In this document: positions 40,412 to 49,205 of the stretch, in pieces
How the letters are laid out: each line of letters begins with the position of its first letter
Numbering within the stretch: the first letter of the stretch is position 1
DNA from: JARRKC01 sp963723965
Lineage (GTDB): Bacteria > Acidobacteriota > UBA6911 > RPQK01 > JAPXNP01
Assembly: GCA_963723965.1 (NCBI GenBank)
Contig: CAVRSV010000012.1
Location: 558,001-622,000 of the forward strand
Direction: 5' to 3'
DNA: 64,000 bases
Made by a program: the position numbers and the translations under genes
The notes under the pieces: model-generated
The model's database searches: none
What the model saw: the letters and a program-made list of their open reading frames with translations, nothing else
Told to the model about the DNA's origin: nothing

Positions 40412-41851
40412 TCAGCGTGCCCCGCGTCCCGTGAACACGGCCGGGATCGTCTTCAGCATGATGCGCAGATCGAGCCAGAAAGACCAGTTGTCGATGTACT
40501 GCAGATCCATCTCCATCCACTTCTGGAAATTGATGTCGCTCCGACCCGAGACCTGCCACAAACAGGTGATTCCCGGCTTGACGCTGAGGCGCCGACGCTG
40601 GCCGATGGCGTAATGTTCGACTTCCTCGGGCAGGGGCGCCCGCGGACCCACGATGCTCATCTCGCCCTTGATCACGTTCCAGAGCTGGGGCAGCTCATCG
40701 ATGCTGAACTTGCGCAGGAAGCGTCCCAGCGGGGTGACCCGCGGGTCGTTGCGCATCTTGAAGACGGGGCCATCCATCTCGTTCAGGTGCCGGATCTCCC
40801 AGAGCCGGTCCTCCGCCCCATGGATCATGGTCCGGAACTTCACCAGCCGGAACCGCCGCCCGTGCAGACCGCAGCGGACCTGGCGATAGAAGACGGGACC
40901 CTGGGAGGTAAACTTGATGGCGGCGGCAATCAATGCCAGGACCGGCGAGAGCAGGGTGAGACCCAGGGCCGCCACGAAGAAATCAACGATCCGCTTGGCA
41001 ACGATCTCGAGGCTGTGTTCGGGAACGGTCGAGAATGTGATCAGCGGCAGGTTGTCGAAGTACTCGAGCGACACGGCCGAAGCCGACGGCGGCAGGAAGT
41101 CGGCCGCAATGCGTGTCCGAATGCCGATCTGCTCGCACAGACGGAGGATGTCTGCGTAGTCCTCCAGATCCTTCTTCGAGGTACCGCAGAAAACGATCTC
41201 GTCGGCCGGCGCGCTTTGCTGCAGGAGGCTCGGCAAATCTTCGACCCGCGCGACCACCTCGGAGTCATCGATGACCTCCGGGTGCCCATTGTTCCGAACA
41301 TATCCGACAACGTGATAGCCCCACTTTCGCGCCGATTCGAGGATCTCTCCCACGCGCAGGGCACTGCGGTCCGTGCCCACGATGAGGATACGGACCTGAT
41401 TGTGTTCGTTGATGTTGCGACTTCGCAGGACGAGATGGAAAGCGACCCGGTTGGCCAACAGGAGACCGAGCAGCACCCCGAAAAAGGTGAAGAAGACGGG
41501 ACGGCTCACCTCCAGTTTCAGGGCGAAACTCAACAATCCCATCGCGCTGCCCGCCAGCACGATGAAATAGAGAAGGCGCTCCGCCTGTCGGCTCAGCGGT
41601 CGGCGCAGCAGGGTTTCGTAGTGCTGCGTCAGCAACAGTGCCCCCAGCCAGACGGGAAGGGACAGGAGCAGGAATCCGAAATAGTCCTGAAGCGGGAGCA
41701 GAATCGGATTGAAGTGTCCGCTGAACTCGCCGGGCGCCAGTCGCACGAGCAGCGGCCGGGCATAATAGGCGATCAGCAGCGCGGGCAGGACGCTGACCGC
41801 GTCGGCCGCGAGGAGAATCCTGGAGTACACGCGGTAATGTCGATCGAACAT
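40412..41851 (-). CDS. Undecaprenyl-phosphate glycosylphosphotransferase (WbaP/EpsE family)
   Basis: Starts exopolysaccharide or O-antigen repeat synthesis by moving a sugar-1-phosphate to undecaprenyl phosphate in the inner membrane. The start at MFDRHYRVYSRILL (41851) gives 479 residues. Four membrane helices (~10-115) and a CoA-binding-like Rossmann domain (~150-260; RILIVGTDRSALRVGEIL) come first. The transferase domain (~285-479) has KRIVDFFVAALGLTLLSPVL, SQGPVFYRQVRCG, FRLVKFRTM, LGRFLRKFSIDELPQLWNV and GEMSIVGPRAPLP. It lies inside the bacillithiol operon, which is unusual. Confidence 0.94.
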   Translation of the reverse strand: MFDRHYRVYSRILLAADAVSVLPALLIAYYARPLLVRLAPGEFSGHFNPILLPLQDYFGFLLLSLPVWLGALLLTQHYETLLRRPLSRQAERLLYFIVLAGSAMGLLSFALKLEVSRPVFFTFFGVLLGLLLANRVAFHLVLRSRNINEHNQVRILIVGTDRSALRVGEILESARKWGYHVVGYVRNNGHPEVIDDSEVVARVEDLPSLLQQSAPADEIVFCGTSKKDLEDYADILRLCEQIGIRTRIAADFLPPSASAVSLEYFDNLPLITFSTVPEHSLEIVAKRIVDFFVAALGLTLLSPVLALIAAAIKFTSQGPVFYRQVRCGLHGRRFRLVKFRTMIHGAEDRLWEIRHLNEMDGPVFKMRNDPRVTPLGRFLRKFSIDELPQLWNVIKGEMSIVGPRAPLPEEVEHYAIGQRRRLSVKPGITCLWQVSGRSDINFQKWMEMDLQYIDNWSFWLDLRIMLKTIPAVFTGRGAR

Positions 41852-41916
41852 CGGTTTGCCTCTGCGGGCCCGAACCGGCGATTCTCCCCCGTTCCGGCCG
41901 GGTCCTGCCTTCCCCT

Positions 41917-43554
41917 CTACAAGTATAGAATCTTGTGCGCGCTGCATTCCGATTCGACAGCGCCGATCAGTCGCTCGATAAAGTCGGGTCCACCCTCGTT
42001 CAGAAAGTAGTTGAAGTTCAGGCACCGCTCCTGCAATTTTCTGGCCGGCGCCAAATGGTGCGAGAGGTGGTCCAGGTGCCGCCGCACCACCGCGTCCCGC
42101 TCCGCCCGGTTGGCCACGAGACGGCGCTTGACCTTCTCGATCTGGTACAGGATCTTGGACTCGGCCTTCTTCGTCATTTCGAGCTCCGGCGCCTCCAGTC
42201 CGGCGCCCAGGGAACTCTCGAACAACACCCGGACATTCTGCTCGACGCAGGCCCGCAACGCCTCCAGCTTGTCGAGGGCCGGCTGCTCGCCGCTGCCGCG
42301 CAGCAGCAACTCGGCCAGGTCTCGCGGCTCCATCTGGAGGACTCGAGAGGCCGGGATCTCGTATTTGTCGAGCAGGCGTCGGCTCTTTCGATCGACGATG
42401 GTGAAGGCCGAACGCGGGCAGGCCATCGGCTCCTGGCCAAAATAGGGAGCAATGGCGTTGACCTGGGCGTAGTAGGCGATTTCGGCGGGACCCAGCACGG
42501 ACGTGACCGTCGGAAAGAGGTAGTCCTGGACGATCGGCCGGAGCAGGACGTTGGGCGCCAGACGCACTTTTCCGGACGCCAGACCCTGGAGCAGCGTCTC
42601 GGCCGAGTAACGATCCCGGGAGCGATCCCGCACCCGGAACGCTCCGTCCGCCGCCTCCAGCTTGTAGCGACCTTCGCCTTCGAGCCAGAAGAGGAAGGTC
42701 TCGGCTTCGTCGACCATCACCTGAGGTTCGAATCCGGCCGCCCGCAACCGCCGGCGGCGTTCGAGGGAGACCTCGACCAGTTCCTCCCTGCGGGAGATGA
42801 CCGTTTCGAACAGGCCGCTCAAGCCGCCCCGATATCCCTCGATGAGGGGATCGAAGAAGACCAGTCCCTGCTCCCGGAAGACCCGGGAGATCCAGCGCAC
42901 GAAGGCTTCGCGAAAGGTCCGGCGGGGCGCGTAGTCCTCCAGCATGGAATCGCGGATGCGGGCCGAGGGAAGGCCGCTCTCGAGGGAGGTTCGGACCGGA
43001 GCGAGCCAGGATTCCCAGTCGTCGATGCGGGTAGTCCCCGCCATCTGTTGCTCGTCCGATCGGACATCGGGATGGCTCACCGAGAAGAGTCCGCCGTCGC
43101 CGTCGACAAAGTGGGTCGTTCGCACCTCGTCGAAATCGGAATCGTCGGCGGCCAGCCAGAACACCGGGACGGCCGCAATTCCCCACGTCCGGAGACGCCG
43201 CGCTAATTCCACGGCCGTCGCCGCCTTGTAGGCGGTATAACAGGGGCCCCCGAGCAGCCCCACCTGCTGACCCGTCACCACCGCTACCGTTTCGGGATCG
43301 GCCAGCAGCGCCAGATTGTCCAGCGTGGCCTGCGAGGCGCCGAGCCGCCGGTTGTAGTCTTCCAGCAGTGCACTCAGCTGCTGTCGCGGGAATCGCTCCC
43401 GTTCCAGGACGCTCCGGGCACGGGACTTCCAGGCATCGGGCGACGCCGGCAGGGGATGATAGAACTCCGCGACCTTCCCGAAATCATAGAGATAATCCAG
43501 GAAGAGAGGGTTCTGATCCGGCAGCTCCCGATAGTCGATACACTCCGATTTCAT
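41917..43554 (-). CDS. bshC: Bacillithiol synthase (cysteine-adding enzyme)
   Basis: Adds cysteine to GlcN-malate in the last bacillithiol step. The start at MKSECIDYRELPDQNPLF (43554) gives 545 residues, close to the usual ~540. Family regions: VTGQQVGLLGGPCYTAYKAATAVELA, VPVFWLAADDSDFDEVRTTHF, LVFFDPL, VRLAPNVLLRPIVQDYLFPT, LGPAEIAYYAQV and the coiled coil ERLRN-type ILYQIEKVKRRLVANRAERD. The ATG overlaps the stop of the dapA-like gene (43551-43554). It is 65 bp upstream of the sugar transferase. Confidence 0.95.
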   Translation of the reverse strand: MKSECIDYRELPDQNPLFLDYLYDFGKVAEFYHPLPASPDAWKSRARSVLERERFPRQQLSALLEDYNRRLGASQATLDNLALLADPETVAVVTGQQVGLLGGPCYTAYKAATAVELARRLRTWGIAAVPVFWLAADDSDFDEVRTTHFVDGDGGLFSVSHPDVRSDEQQMAGTTRIDDWESWLAPVRTSLESGLPSARIRDSMLEDYAPRRTFREAFVRWISRVFREQGLVFFDPLIEGYRGGLSGLFETVISRREELVEVSLERRRRLRAAGFEPQVMVDEAETFLFWLEGEGRYKLEAADGAFRVRDRSRDRYSAETLLQGLASGKVRLAPNVLLRPIVQDYLFPTVTSVLGPAEIAYYAQVNAIAPYFGQEPMACPRSAFTIVDRKSRRLLDKYEIPASRVLQMEPRDLAELLLRGSGEQPALDKLEALRACVEQNVRVLFESSLGAGLEAPELEMTKKAESKILYQIEKVKRRLVANRAERDAVVRRHLDHLSHHLAPARKLQERCLNFNYFLNEGGPDFIERLIGAVESECSAHKILYL

Positions 43555-44432
43555 CTCTGATCGATCCGCTCGAGCACTGCCCGCACCTGCTCGCACTCCG
43601 CCTCGTTCAGCGGCGCCAGGGGCCGCCGGCAGTGCAAACCTTCGTAGCCCATCCGGTCCATGGCGCACTTGATTCCGGGGACACCCAGACCCCGTATCAC
43701 CGTCGCCGAGAGGAGAGTGATCCGTCTCTGGACCGCCCTGAATTCGGAATCGGGCCGACCGGCGCGCGATGCCTGTTCGACCAGCAACTCCGGGATGATG
43801 CAACTGGCCCCCAGGACGGCCGCCTCGACACCCAGTTGCCGGGCGAAAGCGAAGGTCTCGGCCGATCCACTCATCAGCTGGAACGTCTGCCCTTCGACGG
43901 CAGCCAGCACTTCCTGCAGGTAGATCAGGTTTCCGGAGCTCTCCTTCATGCCGGCGATATTCGGGTGGGCCGCCAACTCCTGTACGACGGCAACGGGCAA
44001 TTCGATTCCGGTCAGTTGGGGAATGTTGTAGAGATAGACCGGAAAGGGCATCTGCGCGGCGACTTCGGCAAAGTAGTCGCTGAGGGCGGTCCGCGTCATC
44101 CGCGACCGGTAGTAGGAGGGAACGGTGACCAGAAGCCCGTCGAGCCGGTGACCTGCCAGCCGGTCGGCCAGGCGCAGGGCCTCCGCCCCACTCTGGGCGG
44201 GGACACCGGCGATCAGACAGCGATCGGGCGGAATCAGGCGGGCCGCTTCCTCCACCAGCCGGAGTTTCTCGTCATCGGACAGATGCAGCCCTTCCCCGGT
44301 CGTCCCGGCGACGACGAAACCGCTCAGAGGCGTCTCGAGGTAGCGCTCCAGGTTCCGGCAGAAGGCATTCAGCTGCAGGTCTCCGGCGACCCCAAAGGGA
44401 GTGGCCAGCGGTGCGATCACGCCGCGAAACAT
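43551..44432 (-). CDS. DapA/N-acetylneuraminate-lyase superfamily aldolase
   Basis: 293 residues, class I aldolase TIM barrel. Seen are the substrate-carboxylate motif VVAGTTGEGLHLS, the Tyr in YNIPQLTG, and the Schiff-base Lys in AGMKESSGN. The family covers dihydrodipicolinate synthase, 4-hydroxy-2-oxoglutarate aldolase and sugar-acid lyases, and I cannot choose among them from sequence alone. GGGAGGAGA precedes the ATG. It leads the operon with bshC (4-bp overlap), which suggests a link to thiol or cell-envelope metabolism rather than lysine synthesis; no other lysine genes are near. Confidence 0.85.
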   Translation of the reverse strand: MFRGVIAPLATPFGVAGDLQLNAFCRNLERYLETPLSGFVVAGTTGEGLHLSDDEKLRLVEEAARLIPPDRCLIAGVPAQSGAEALRLADRLAGHRLDGLLVTVPSYYRSRMTRTALSDYFAEVAAQMPFPVYLYNIPQLTGIELPVAVVQELAAHPNIAGMKESSGNLIYLQEVLAAVEGQTFQLMSGSAETFAFARQLGVEAAVLGASCIIPELLVEQASRAGRPDSEFRAVQRRITLLSATVIRGLGVPGIKCAMDRMGYEGLHCRRPLAPLNEAECEQVRAVLERIDQR

Positions 44433-45255
44433 CGTCTCTCCTCCCCTGCTCGAACCCGGCGGTCCACCGGTCTTTCTGATTCAGGTCCTGCTCGTTTGAG
44501 GGGCCGGTCCGGCCCTGTAGACAAACACCGCAAGTTACGTGGGATCCCGCCTCCCACGCGACCGTGTGTCGAAGCCTCTACTCTATCGGATTTCAGACCA
44601 CCACGCCACTGGGCGGACCGTTCCGAGTCCCGAGGTTTCGGGTTTCGGGGGCGCGTCGGCGAAAGGGCTGGGGCCTCCGATCGGTGTGTCCTCACTGGAG
44701 TGAGTTCTCGGCAGCTTGATCTCACGCCAAGCCGCCAAGTACGCAACGCCGCAAAGGAATTCTGTGTGGGCGGCGGCTTGGCGTACTCTGCGTCTTTGCG
44801 TGGAACCAACCCGCCGTGCATTCGCCTGCCTGCCAGCGTCCGATCCGACAACGGCCCTTGCCATTCGGACAACCTGCCTTCGCCCTTCGCCCCTCTCCTC
44901 GCACTTCGCCCTTCGCACTTCGGCGTTGGGCCTTCGCCGTTCGGCCCGGAGAACGGGAGGGCGGGAGCGCGGGATGCCGCTCCGTATTTCAGAACCCGAA
45001 CGAAGTGAGGCGCCCCGCGCCGGGCCCGGAGAACGGGAGGACGGGAGTCTCGCGAGGGGGGGTGGGAACCGCGTCAGAGCGATTCGGGCAACACGCCCCG
45101 GAAGTGCCAATTCGAAACCTCCCGTTTCCCGTTTCCCGGCTCCCGTCTCCCCCAGAACGCGGAACCCTTGCCACTTGGGCAACACGCCCCCGGGGATTCG
45201 GTCCCCCGGGGCGCCCGAGGGCGCCCCGGGCGCTTCACGTGCCGCAGGCCTTGTC
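44433..45255. repeat. 823-bp gene-free island built from several short tandem arrays and hairpins
   Basis: No gene is supported. In order: GGTTTCG x2 (44634-44647); inverted pair of CTTGGCG/CTTTGCG-type repeats, ACGCCAAGCC at 44724-44733 facing GGCTTGGCGT at 44775-44784; TCGCCCT/TCGCACT-type 7-bp array, about nine units with one phase slip (44880-44947); an 18-bp exact direct repeat starting GGCCCGGAGAACGG at 44943 and 45023; TCCCGTT-type 7-bp array (45120-45151) facing the ACGGGAG-type copies; a 14-bp repeat GGGCAACACGCCCC near 45086 and 45176; a 12-bp GC hairpin 45205-45216/45219-45230 just past the comEA stop. Confidence 0.8.
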
Positions 45256-45615
45256 TCAGCTCTGCTTCTGTTTCTGTGGCTGGGCCGGTTTCGGCTGGGC
45301 CGCTTCGGGCTGCTCGGTCTCCGGTTTGGCGGGGGCCCCGACCGTGACCCGGTCCTTGAGGCTGAGGAACTTCTTCTCGCCGATTCCCCGCACCTCCATC
45401 AGGTCTTCGACCTTGCCGAAAGGACCGTTCTTTTCGCGGTACTCGACGATACGGGCCGCGATGGCCGGTCCGATGCCCGGCAGTTCATCCAGTTCCTGGA
45501 TGCTCGCCGAATTGATGTCGATGACCTTGGCGGGCTGGGCCAGGACGTCGCCCGCCCCCCAGACCATCAGTCCCAGCACTGCAACCACTGTGAGAAGAAC
45601 ACTTTTCTTGAACAT
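45256..45615 (-). CDS. comEA: ComEA-like helix-hairpin-helix DNA-binding protein
   Basis: 119 residues. A signal peptide or anchor (LLTVVAVLGLMVWGAGDVLAQ) is followed by two helix-hairpin-helix units (~35-90): DINSASIQELDELPGIGPAIAARIVEYRE and FGKVEDLMEVRGIGEKKFLSLKDRV. The tail is Pro/Gln/Lys-rich. ComEA-type proteins bind incoming DNA in the periplasm during natural transformation and work with type IV pili. Pilus genes at 13871-16396 and the prepilin peptidase 63 bp upstream fit that role. A GC hairpin lies just downstream. Confidence 0.88.
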   Translation of the reverse strand: MFKKSVLLTVVAVLGLMVWGAGDVLAQPAKVIDINSASIQELDELPGIGPAIAARIVEYREKNGPFGKVEDLMEVRGIGEKKFLSLKDRVTVGAPAKPETEQPEAAQPKPAQPQKQKQS

Positions 45616-45678
45616 GACTTTCCTCCTTCGGGCGCGTCATGCGCCTCTTACCAACCATTAACGTTCGAGAAGGAAAAT

Positions 45679-46497
45679 CTACGAACCGAGGAAGAAACGA
45701 ATGTACCAGCCGACGAAGGCCGGACCGCCCAGAGTGACGAAAATGACCGCCAGGCCCAGGAAGGAACCAAAGGGGAGCTCGTAACGCCGGTTCTGGCCGA
45801 AAAGCCAGATGTAGAGACCGCCCACGACCGCGCCGAGCAGCGAACCGAGCAGGATCGTCAGCCAGCTGAACTGCCAGCCCAGAAAGGCGCCCACCAGGGC
45901 CATCATCTTCACATCACCAAATCCCATGCCCTCGATCTTGCGCAGCTTGAGATAGGCCGTCGCCACGACCCAAAGAAAGCCGCCGCCGAAGAGAATCCCC
46001 AGACCCGAATTGAGATAGCTCCCGAGAACCGGACCGCCCCACGAGACCGATCCGGGCCCGTGCAGAAAGGCCGGGGACTGGAAGGGGGCCAGCAGAAAAC
46101 CGACGGCCGTACCGCTCAGCGTCAACACGTCGGGCAGGATCCGATCGAACAGATCGATGAAAATCAGGGCGATGATCAGGCAGAAGAAGACGGCGTTGAG
46201 AAAGAAGGCAGGCTCGAGGCCGAACCTCAGATAGAGTGCCAGGAAGCTGACGGCGGTGATGGCCTCGACGGTGGGGTAGACCCAGCTGATGCGACGGCCG
46301 CAGCCGCGGCAACGGCCCCGCTGCAACAGGTAACTCAGGAGGGGAATGTTTTCCCAGGGCCGGATGGCGCGGCCGCACTGGGGGCAGCGCGATGCAGGCG
46401 TGACCACCGAGATGCCCCTCGGCAGACGATAGATGCAGACGTTCAGGAAGCTTCCGAAGACCAGTCCGGCGATCACGACGAGCACTGCAGCCGACAT
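45679..46497 (-). CDS. pilD: Prepilin peptidase / N-methyltransferase
   Basis: Cleaves type IV prepilin leaders and methylates the new N-terminus at the inner membrane. 272 residues. The N-terminal domain has GSFLNVCIYRLP and the four-Cys zinc site CPQCGRAI...CRGCGRRI. Catalytic Asp pairs are in FIDLFDRILPD and GFGDVKMMALVGAFLGW. About seven to eight membrane helices are visible. It should process the minor pilins at 13871-16396. It is directly upstream of comEA on the same strand. Confidence 0.95.
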   Translation of the reverse strand: MSAAVLVVIAGLVFGSFLNVCIYRLPRGISVVTPASRCPQCGRAIRPWENIPLLSYLLQRGRCRGCGRRISWVYPTVEAITAVSFLALYLRFGLEPAFFLNAVFFCLIIALIFIDLFDRILPDVLTLSGTAVGFLLAPFQSPAFLHGPGSVSWGGPVLGSYLNSGLGILFGGGFLWVVATAYLKLRKIEGMGFGDVKMMALVGAFLGWQFSWLTILLGSLLGAVVGGLYIWLFGQNRRYELPFGSFLGLAVIFVTLGGPAFVGWYIRFFLGS

Positions 46498-46527
46498 CCG
46501 GGCGATTATAGGCGAAGGGGCTGCAAT

Positions 46528-46658
46528 ATGGGACGGCCTGGGACCGATGGGGGATTAGAGACCGATGGGACCTCGCACTTGGCCACGGTCCATGCCGATC
46601 CCAGCTGTCCTATGTGTCCTATCTGTCCTCTCTGTCCTATCCGTCCTAGCCGTCGCAT
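46528..46658. repeat. Facing 9-bp tandem arrays (CTGTCCTAT type)
   Basis: Right array 46605-46658 has six units in exact 9-bp register: CTGTCCTAT, GTGTCCTAT, CTGTCCTCT, CTGTCCTAT, CCGTCCTAG, CCGTCGCAT. The left side (46528-46571) has the opposite sense with TGGGAC at about 9-10-bp spacing. It fills the gap between pilD and the thioredoxin-like gene and ends 17 bp before the latter's -10 box. Confidence 0.8.
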
Positions 46659-46674
46659 TGCCCCATCGGAAGCG

Positions 46675-46680
46675 TACAAT
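46675..46680 (+). promoter_or_regulatory. -10 box TACAAT of a leaderless thioredoxin-like gene
   Basis: TACAAT ends 7 nt before the ATG at 46688. No ribosome site is seen. An in-frame ATG at 46679 overlaps the box and is less likely the start. Confidence 0.55.
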
Positions 46681-46687
46681 GCGGCTC

Positions 46688-47218
46688 ATGAGAATTCGCA
46701 GCCTCTTCCTGTTCGGCGTCCTTTGTGCCGCTGCGGTCGCCCCCCTGTCGGCCCAGCCCCCCTACGAGCACGAGTACCTGGTCAAGGTCGGAGACCTGGC
46801 CCCGGATTTCACTATCCGCGAGGCCTCGGGCAAGAGCTACCGCCTCTCCGACCTGAGAGGCGACGTCGTCATGCTCCAGTTCACGGCGAGCTGGTGCAGT
46901 GTCTGCCGCGGGGAGATGCCCTTCATCGAGAAAGAGATCTGGCAGGCCTGGAAGGACAAGGGCCTGCACGTGATCGGCATCGACCGGGACGAGCCGGTCG
47001 AGACCGTCCGCTCATTCGCCGGGCAGGTCGGAATTTCCTACCCACTGGCCCTCGATCCGGGGGCGGCGATCTTCGCCCGCTATGCCGAAAAGGACTCGGG
47101 CGTGACGCGCAACGTCATCGTCGACCGCGAGGGAAGGATCATCTACCTGACCCGCCTGTTCGACCGCGCCGAGTTCGATGGAATGAAGGCGAGGATCGCG
47201 AAGGAGTTGCAGAAGTAG
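46688..47218 (+). CDS. Secreted TlpA/AhpC-TSA-type thioredoxin-like protein
   Basis: 176 residues. The signal peptide is RSLFLFGVLCAAAVAPLSAQ. The thioredoxin fold follows (~28-176) with GDLAPDFTIREASGKSYRLSDLRGDVVMLQFTASWCSVCRGEMP; the redox pair is Cys-Ser-Val-Cys. The strand VIGIDRDEP and the cis-Pro region GVTRNVIVDREGRI are present. Likely a periplasmic thiol reductase (cytochrome maturation or disulfide repair). Preceded by TACAAT and flanked on both sides by 9-bp arrays. Confidence 0.9.
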   Translation: MRIRSLFLFGVLCAAAVAPLSAQPPYEHEYLVKVGDLAPDFTIREASGKSYRLSDLRGDVVMLQFTASWCSVCRGEMPFIEKEIWQAWKDKGLHVIGIDRDEPVETVRSFAGQVGISYPLALDPGAAIFARYAEKDSGVTRNVIVDREGRIIYLTRLFDRAEFDGMKARIAKELQK

Positions 47219-47224
47219 CGGGAA

Positions 47225-47322
47225 TTGGGACGAGCTGGGACGGTCGAGACCGATGGGAATTCGAAGGAGTTCACGGTCCGGCCCGGGTCCCATGAGTCCC
47301 ATGGGTCCCAGGCCGTCCCATT
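47225..47322. repeat. Facing 9-bp tandem arrays (GTCCCATGA type)
   Basis: Right array 47287-47322: GTCCCATGA, GTCCCATGG, GTCCCAGGC, CGTCCCATT. The left side 47225-47258 carries TGGGA motifs in the opposite sense at ~9-10-bp spacing (TTGGGA, CTGGGA, GATGGGA). It lies between the convergent thioredoxin-like gene and the tolC-like pseudogene. Confidence 0.75.
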
Positions 47323-47331
47323 ATTGTCCGC

Positions 47332-49062
47332 TTACTGATCCCGCCGGGCGGTGACGAAGTCGTTCTCGTTGACGATGGTGAACATGGCCGTCTGCAGCGC
47401 CGTCAGCGCCTGCTGGTAGTTGACCATGGCGCCCAGTTCGTTCACCTGGGCCGTGACCAGGTCACGCTGGTAGCGCAGGACCTCGAAGTTGGTCGAAAGC
47501 CCCGCCTCGAACCGCTTGTTCTCGCCGTCGAGCTGCTCCTGGGCGAGCTGACGCGCCAGCCGGGCCGCGTCCAGGGCCTTCCGCTGCGTCGCAATTCCTT
47601 CGTAGGCATTGCGGACATCCACGATGATGGCCTGCTGCTGGCTCTTCACCTGGCTTTCCAGAGAGCGCTTGTTGATCGCGTTCTGGGCCAGCTGGGCTTC
47701 GTTGCTCCGGTTCCGCAGCGGAATCTGCACGTTGAAGGCGGCATCGTAGGTGAGGTAGTTGAATCCGAACGCCTGTCCCAGCACGTTGCCGACATTTCCA
47801 TAGAAGGGGCTATCCGGGTGCCGGCGTCTTGGTCCCCGGTTCGCCCAGGCCGCCCGTCGTGTCGTAGACGGTTCCCGCCGTGCCGACGGAGCGAAGCCCG
47901 AGTACCAGGTTCACCTGGGGTTTGCCCTGATTGTGGTAGAACTTGCGGTCGATGTCGGATTGTTCGAGCTGCAGGCTGAGCTGCTCCAGCTCCGGCCGAT
48001 TCTGCAGCGCCGTGTCAACGGCCGTGTTGAGGGTCACCTGAACCTCCTTGACCTCGGGCTCATCCGTCGGAATCATGGTCTCGCTCCAGAGAGTGGAACG
48101 GGGATCGGGAGCCAGCAGGTTCTTCATGGCGTTCTGGGCCTGGATGATCTGCACCTCGGAGGAGATCATGTCCTGCTCGCGGCTGGCCACCTCCGCCCGT
48201 GAGGACGTGATTTCGATGGGCGCCATGACTCCGATCTCCACCCGCTTCTGGTTGTTCCGGTAGGTGATGATCGCCATCTCGAGGGAGCGGCGCCTCGCCT
48301 CATAGTTCTGGATCGCGTAGACGAGTCCCCAGTACTGGTTCTCCACCCGCTGGAGGATCCCTGCCACGGCCTGCTTGAACTGGCTGTCGGAGATCTTCGT
48401 GTCCAGGTTGTAGATCTTCAGCTGGCGCTCGGTCTGGGTTTCCCGGAACCCGCTCCAGAGGGGCTGAGTGAAGTTGAGGGCGAAGATTCGAATCGTATTG
48501 AGGGTTGATGGTCGAGAATACGCTGTTCGAGGTCCCCCGGTTGTTATTGAAGTCCAGCTGGAAGTTGCCGCCCCCGACCACGTTCTGAAGTCAGGGTCGA
48601 ATTGAAGGTCCAGGTCTTTCCAATCGTCGTCAGAATACCCGTTCCAGCTTGAAGAATGCTCGTGTTCGGCTGCGTACTGGAGTTCCATCCGAAGGTGAAC
48701 TGGAGAACCGGGTCGTAGTAGCCCTTGGTCCCGAAAACCCGCATCCGGCTGAGGTCCTCGTTGTAGTTCTGGATTTCGAGATCCAGGTTATTGGTCAGCG
48801 CCAGGCGGATGGCGTCCTTCATGGTGAGTTCCAGGACGGCCCCTTCCTTCTTGACCCGGTCGATATACGAGTCGGGAACCTGGAAGTCCTGTTCGGCGGC
48901 CTTCGTTGTCTGCTGGGGATTGGGCTGGTCCTGTCCCGGAATGGTCGGTTGGGGAGGAACCGACGGTGCCTGTTCGGAACCGGTAGTCCCCTGGGCCCAT
49001 GCACCGGTGACCGCCAGGAATGCAACGACTATAAAGACCCTTACCAAGCGAGCGACTTTCAT
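47332..49062 (-). pseudogene. TolC-family outer membrane efflux protein, broken by three frameshifts
   Basis: The four segments together make one TolC-like protein. Segment 1 (49062-48588) carries a signal peptide (VRVFIVVAFLAVTGAWAQ) and LTMKDAIRLALTNNLDLEIQNYNEDLS. Segment 2 (48584-48490) continues with VVGGGNFQLDFNNNRGTS. Segment 3 (to 47813) has FALNFTQPLWSGFRETQTERQLKIYNLD and the coiled coil. Segment 4 (47806-47332) has AFNVQIPLRNRSNEAQLAQN and QQALTALQTAMF. Each join needs one base skipped in the same (+1) direction: near 48585, 48490 and 47810. No in-frame stop other than those caused by the shifts was found. As it stands the gene cannot give a full channel. Confidence 0.85.
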
Positions 49063-49157
49063 TTTGACTCCAATCTCCTGCCCATCAATAACGAAGGTTC
49101 GACTACGAAATTACGAAAATGGTTGTGAAATTGTTTCAACCGGGGCCAAAAACAGAA

Positions 49158-49185
49158 AAGGCCGTGCCTTTTCGAGCACGGCCTT
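49158..49185 (-). terminator. Rho-independent terminator after the M48 protease gene
   Basis: AAGGCCGTGC (49158-49167) and its complement (49176-49185) with an 8-nt loop. On the minus strand the stem is followed by TTCTGTTTTT. It ends 20 bp after the M48 stop codon and separates it from the tolC-like pseudogene. Confidence 0.9.
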
Positions 49186-49205
49186 GAAATCGAACCCCGA
49201 GCGGA

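Noticed and set aside
41852..43186. Long upstream extension of the glycosylphosphotransferase frame
   Set aside because: It overlaps bshC in another frame and is Arg/Gly-rich. The family N-terminus begins at 41851.
44880..45151. Possible CRISPR array
   Set aside because: Units are only 7-9 bp with no spacers and no cas genes nearby.
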